A stretch of DNA of 64,000 nucleotides from Salvelinus alpinus. Taxonomy: Eukaryota > Chordata > Actinopteri > Salmoniformes > Salmonidae. This document shows, one piece after another, positions 60,318 through 64,000 of the stretch (within the stretch, counting starts at the first letter, position 1; the number at the start of each line of letters is the position of its first letter). A program made the translations under genes and the position numbers. The DNA lies in NCBI RefSeq assembly GCF_045679555.1, contig NC_092091.1, positions 94,351,141-94,415,140 of the forward strand, read 5' to 3'. Below the pieces are notes generated by a model. That model was not told the DNA's origin. It worked only from the letters and a program-made list of their open reading frames with translations, and did not search any database.

Positions 60318-61335
60318 CCCCCCCCCCCCCCCCCCCCACCAGATCCAGATGTACCAGCTGTCCCGTCTCCTCCATGAGTACCACAGAGACCTCTAACCCC
60401 CCCCCCCCCCCCCACCAGATCCAGATGTACCAGCTGTCCCATCTCCTCCATGACTACCACAGAGACCTCTAACCCCCCCCCCCCCCCCCCACCAGATCCA
60501 GATGTACCAGCTGTCCCGTCTCCTCCATGACTACCACAGAGACCTCTAACCCCCCCCCCACCAGATCCAGATGTACCAGCTGTCCCGTCTCCTCCATGAC
60601 TACCACAGAGACCTCTAACCCCCCCCCCCCCCCCCCCCACCAGATCCAGATGTACCAGCTGTCCCGTCTCCTCCATGACTACCACAGAGACCTCTAACCC
60701 CCCCCCCCCCCCCCACCAGATCCAGATGTACCAGCTGTCCCGTCTCCTCCATGACTACCACAGAGACCTCTAACCCCCCCCCCCCCCCCCCCACCAGATC
60801 CAGATGTACCAGCTGTCCCGTCTCCTCCATGACTACCACAGAGACCTCTAACCCCCCCCCCCCCCCCCCCCACCAGATCCAGATGTACCAGCTGTCCCGT
60901 CTCCTCCATGACTACCACAGAGACCTCTAACCCCCCCCCCCCCCCCCCCACCAGATCCAGATGTACCAGCTGTCCCGTCTCCTCCATGACTACCACAGAG
61001 ACCTCTAACCCCCCCCCCCCCCCCACCAGATCCAGATGTACCAGCTGTCCCGTCTCCTCCATGACTACCACAGAGACCTCTAACCCCCCCCCCCCCCCCC
61101 CCCACCAGATCCAGATGTACCAGCTGTCCCGTCTCCTCCATGACTACCACAGAGACCTCTAACCCCCCCCCACCAGATCCAGATGTACCAGCTGTCCCGT
61201 CTCCTCCATGACTACCACAGAGACCTCTAACCCCCCCCCCCCCCCCCCCCCCCACCAGATCCAGATGTACCAGCTGTCCCGTCTCCTCCATGACTACCAC
61301 AGAGACCTCTAACCCCCCCCCCCCCCCCCCACCAG
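60318..61335 (+). repeat. 66-85-bp exon-edge array: 13 copies of acceptor plus exon 5' end
   Basis: Thirteen truncated copies of poly-C, caccag and the first 50 nt of the exon at 61336 (atccagatgtaccagctgtc to gacctcta) start at 60343, 60417, 60495 and so on. Each breaks after acctcta and returns to poly-C, creating an in-frame TAA (gac ctc taa). The first copies carry gagtaccac and cccatctcc changes; the rest match the exon. Unit length varies only with the C run (about 8-22). Confidence 0.96.
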
Positions 61336-61495
61336 ATCCAGATGTACCAGCTGTCCCGTCTCCTCCATGACTACCACAGAGACCTCTATGTCCATCTGGA
61401 ACAGCATGAGATAGGACCGTCTCTCTACGCTGCTCCCTGGTTCCTCACGGCCTTCGCCTCGCACTTCCCTCTGGGCTTCGTAGCCAGGGTGTTTG
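61336..61495 (+). CDS. tbc1d1: tbc1d1 exon: TBC domain, [18 protein letters not shown] segment
   Basis: 160 nt after poly-C caccag, ending gtgtttg before gtaagt. It starts on a codon border and ends one base into a codon. It reads [40 protein letters not shown] and [13 protein letters not shown]; all three blocks match mammalian TBC1D1 with few changes (from memory). [10 protein letters not shown] is a conserved TBC motif. This is the only one of 14 copies of its 5' end that continues past GACCTCTA into TGTCCATCTG, so the last copy is the real exon. Its 3' end also seeds an array. The rest of the TBC domain lies beyond the window. Confidence 0.95.
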
Positions 61496-64000
61496 GTAAG
61501 TTACCTCTAGGTTACCTGGCCAGGGTGGCCTTCGCCTCGCACTTCCCTCTGGGCTTCGTAGCCAGGGTGTTTGGTAAGTTACCTCTAGGTTACCTGGCCA
61601 GGGTGTCCTTCGCCTCGCACTTCCCTCTGGGCTTCGTAGCCAGGGTGTTTGGTAAGTTACCTCTAGGTTACCTGGCCAGGGTGTTTGGTAAGTTACCTCT
61701 AGGTTACCTGGCCAGGGTGGTTGGTTAGTTACCTCTAGGTTACCTGGCCAGGGTGTTTGGTAAGTTACCTCTAGGTTACCTGGCCAGGGTGTTTGGTTAG
61801 TTACCTCTAGGTTACCTGGCCAGGGTGGTTGGTAAGTTACCTCTGGGCTTCGTAGCCAGAGTGTTTGGTAAGTTACCTCTAGGCTTCGTAGCCAGGGTGT
61901 TTGGTAAGTTACCTCTAGGTTACCTGGCCAGGGTGTTTGGTAAGTTACCTCTAGGTTACCTGGCCAGGGTGTTTGGTTAGTTACCTCTAGGTTACCTGGC
62001 CAGGGTGGTTGGTAAGTTACCTCTAGGTTACCTGGCCAGGGTGTTTGGTAAGTTACCTCTAGGTTACCTGGCCAGGGTGGTTAGTTACCTCTAGGTTACC
62101 TGGCCAGGGTGTTTGGTTAGTTACCTCTAGGTTACCTGGCCAGGGTGGTTGGTTAGTTACCTCTAGGTTACCTGGCCAGGGTGGTTGGTAAGTTACCTCT
62201 AGGCTTTGTAGCCAGGGTGGTTGTTAAGTTACCTCTAGGTTACCTGGCCAGGGTGTTTGGTAAGTTACCTCTAGGTTACCTGGCCAGGGTGTTTGGTAAG
62301 TTACCTCTAGGTTACCTGGCCAGGGTGTTTGGTTAGTTACCTCTAGGTTACCTGACCAGGGTGGTTGGTAAGTTACCTCTAGGTTACCTGGCCAGGGTGT
62401 TTGGTAAGTTACCTCTAGGTTACCTGGCCAGGGTGTTTGGTTAGTTACCTCTAGGTTACCTGGCCAGGGTGTTTGGTTAGTTACCTCTAGGTTACCTGGT
62501 CAGGGTGTTTGGTAAGTTACCTCTAGGCTTTGTAGCCAGGGTGTTTGGTTAGTTACCTCTAGGTTACCTGGTCAGGGTGTTTGGTAAGTTACCTCTAGGT
62601 TACCTGGCCAGGGTGTTTGGTTAGTTACCTCTAGGCTTCGTAGCCAGGGTGGTTAAGTTACCTCTAGGTTACCTGGCCAGGGTGGTTGGTAAGTTACCTC
62701 TAGGTTACCTGGCCAGGTTGTTTTGTAAGTTACCTCTAGGTTACCTGGCCAGGGTGTTTGTTTAGTTACCTCTAGGTTACCTGGCCAGGGTGGTTGGTTA
62801 GTTACCTCTAGGTTACCTGGCCAGGGTGGTTAGTTACCTCTAGGTTACCTGGTCAGGGTGTTTGGTTAGTTGCCTCTAGGTTACCTGGCCAGGGTGGTTG
62901 GTAAGTTACCTCTGGGCTTCGTAGCCAGAGTGTTTGGTAAGTTACTTCTAGGTTACCTGGTCAGGGTGTTTGGTTAGTTACCTCTAGGTTACCTGGCCAG
63001 GGTGGTTGGTTAGTTACCTCTAGGTTACCTGGTCAGGGTGGTTGGTTAGTTACCTCTAGGTTACCTGGCCAGGGTGTTTGGTAAGTTACCTCTAGGTTAC
63101 CTGGCCAGGGTGGTTGGTTAGTTACCTCTAGGTTACCTGGCCAGGGTGGTTGGTTAGTTACCTCTAGGTTACCTGGCCAGGGTGTTTGGTAAGTTACCTC
63201 TAGGTTACCTGGTCAGGGTGGTTGGTTAGTTACCTCTAGGTTACCTGGCCAGGGTGTTTGGTAAGTTACCTCTAGGTTACCTGACCAGGGTGTTTGGTTA
63301 GTTACCTCTAGGCTTCGTAGCCAGGGTGTTTGGTTAGTTACCTCTAGGTTACCTGGCCAGGGTGGTTGGTTAGTTACCTCTAGGTTACCTGGCCAGGGTG
63401 GTTAGTTACCTCTAGGTTACCTGGTCAGGGTGTTTGGTTAGTTGCCTCTAGGTTACCTGGCCAGGGTGGTTGGTAAGTTACCTCTGGGCTTCGTAGCCAG
63501 AGTGTTTGGTAAGTTACCTCTAGGCTTCGTAGCCAGGGTGTTTGGTAAGTTACCTCTAGGTTACCTGGCCAGGGTGTTTGGTAAGTTACCTCTAGGTTAC
63601 CTGGCCAGGGTGTTTGGTTAGTTACCTCTAGGTTACCTGACCAGGGTGGTTGGTAAGTTACCTCTAGGTTACCTGGCCAGGGTGTTTGGTAAGTTACCTC
63701 TAGGTTACCTGGCCAGGGTGTTTGGTTAGTTACCTCTAGGTTACCTGGCCAGGGTGTTTGGTTAGTTACCTCTAGGTTACCTGGTCAGGGTGTTTGGTAA
63801 GTTACCTCTAGGCTTTGTAGCCAGGGTGTTTGGTTAGTTACCTCTAGGTTACCTGGTCAGGGTGTTTGGTAAGTTACCTCTAGGTTACCTGGCCAGGGTG
63901 TTTGGTTAGTTACCTCTAGGCTTCGTAGCCAGGGTGGTTAAGTTACCTCTAGGTTACCTGGCCAGGGTGGTTGGTAAGTTACCTCTAGGTTACCTGGCCA
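61442..64000 (+). repeat. exon-edge array: 78-bp units then about 65 units of 36 bp
   Basis: The exon's 3' end is first repeated as two further 78-bp units (gccttcgcctcgcacttccc through gtgtttg and gtaagttacctctagg), then as 36-bp units gtgtttggtaagttacctct with aggttacctggccagg. Some units keep the exon-like ggcttcgtagccagg in place of ggttacctggccagg, showing that this part too derives from the exon end. Donors alternate between ggtaagt and ggttagt. Both unit lengths are multiples of three and read-through stays open as [12 protein letters not shown] to 61728. Block duplication is evident: 61840-62020 resembles 63470-63660 at about 1.64 kb distance. The array leaves the window. Confidence 0.95.

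Noticed and set aside
60343..61300. Thirteen extra exons
   Set aside because: Each is only the first 50 nt of the exon at 61336, ends in TAA and has no donor; they are treated as duplicated acceptor-exon edges.
5779..61495. Assignment to the paralogue TBC1D4 (AS160)
   Set aside because: RRHSWRQQIFLRVATPQK, LDYEEITPCLK and VGQG fit TBC1D1 better than the recalled TBC1D4 sequence (RRISWRQRIFLRVASP, LDYEEVGACQK).

Overview
The window is vertebrate genomic DNA, most likely from a teleost fish and probably a salmoniform or esociform. That lineage guess rests on recalled fish repeat families (a Tc1-like transposon with a tgtacctaataaac terminus, a tRNA-type SINE fragment, a TTAA-flanked element inside an array) and not on a database search. 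There are no bacterial-style genes. The one gene that can be supported is the + strand gene tbc1d1 (TBC1 domain family member 1, a Rab GTPase-activating protein acting in AMPK/Akt-controlled GLUT4 vesicle traffic). Ten internal exons are readable at 5779-6110, 6549-6653, 8764-8871, 9146-9273, 29334-29507, 35870-36019, 41143-41301, 49562-49662, 52263-52406 and 61336-61495. They total 1561 nt, have AG/GT borders, and every codon phase joins correctly. They run from the Akt-type phosphosite segment (RRRAST) through the RRHSWRQQIFLRVATP block and the coiled segment into the TBC domain, with the arginine-finger motif (ILIDLG + R) and the glutamine-finger motif (YCQG) intact. The N-terminal PTB domains and the C-terminal part of the TBC domain lie outside the window.

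Nearly everything else is intron, and most intron sequence is tandem repeat: more than 20 distinct minisatellites with units of 12-105 bp, plus long polypyrimidine tracts and CA/TG runs. In order: 1-4940 holds 38-, 29-, 53- and 46-bp arrays, the last two grown out of a minus-strand Tc1-like transposon; 4941-9273 holds four exons separated by pyrimidine tracts and a 42-bp array; 9274-29333 is a 20-kb intron of 37-, 31-, 47-, 20-, 41-, 20-, 21- and about 60-bp arrays; 29334-61495 holds six exons; and 61496-64000 is one array. A 100-N gap sits at 1401-1500.

The most striking observation is that many arrays are built from the edges of the neighbouring exon. The 3' ends of exons 29334-29507, 41143-41301, 49562-49662, 52263-52406 and 61336-61495, together with their own GT splice donor, are tandemly copied about 90, 30, 12, 185 and 65 times. 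The 5' ends of exons 9146-9273 and 61336-61495, with their AG acceptor, are copied upstream 2 and 13 times. The 8.9-kb intron 52407-61335 consists almost wholly of these exon-edge copies. This makes ladders of decoy splice sites in a conserved metabolic gene. Whether it is a real genomic property or partly an assembly effect cannot be decided from the sequence alone.

Gene order and phase show how the parts would work together: pre-mRNA splicing must pick the correct first donor or last acceptor out of each ladder to give an uninterrupted Rab-GAP. Mis-choice would add in-frame repeat peptide in some introns (51-, 36- and 3x37-bp units) and an immediate stop in others.
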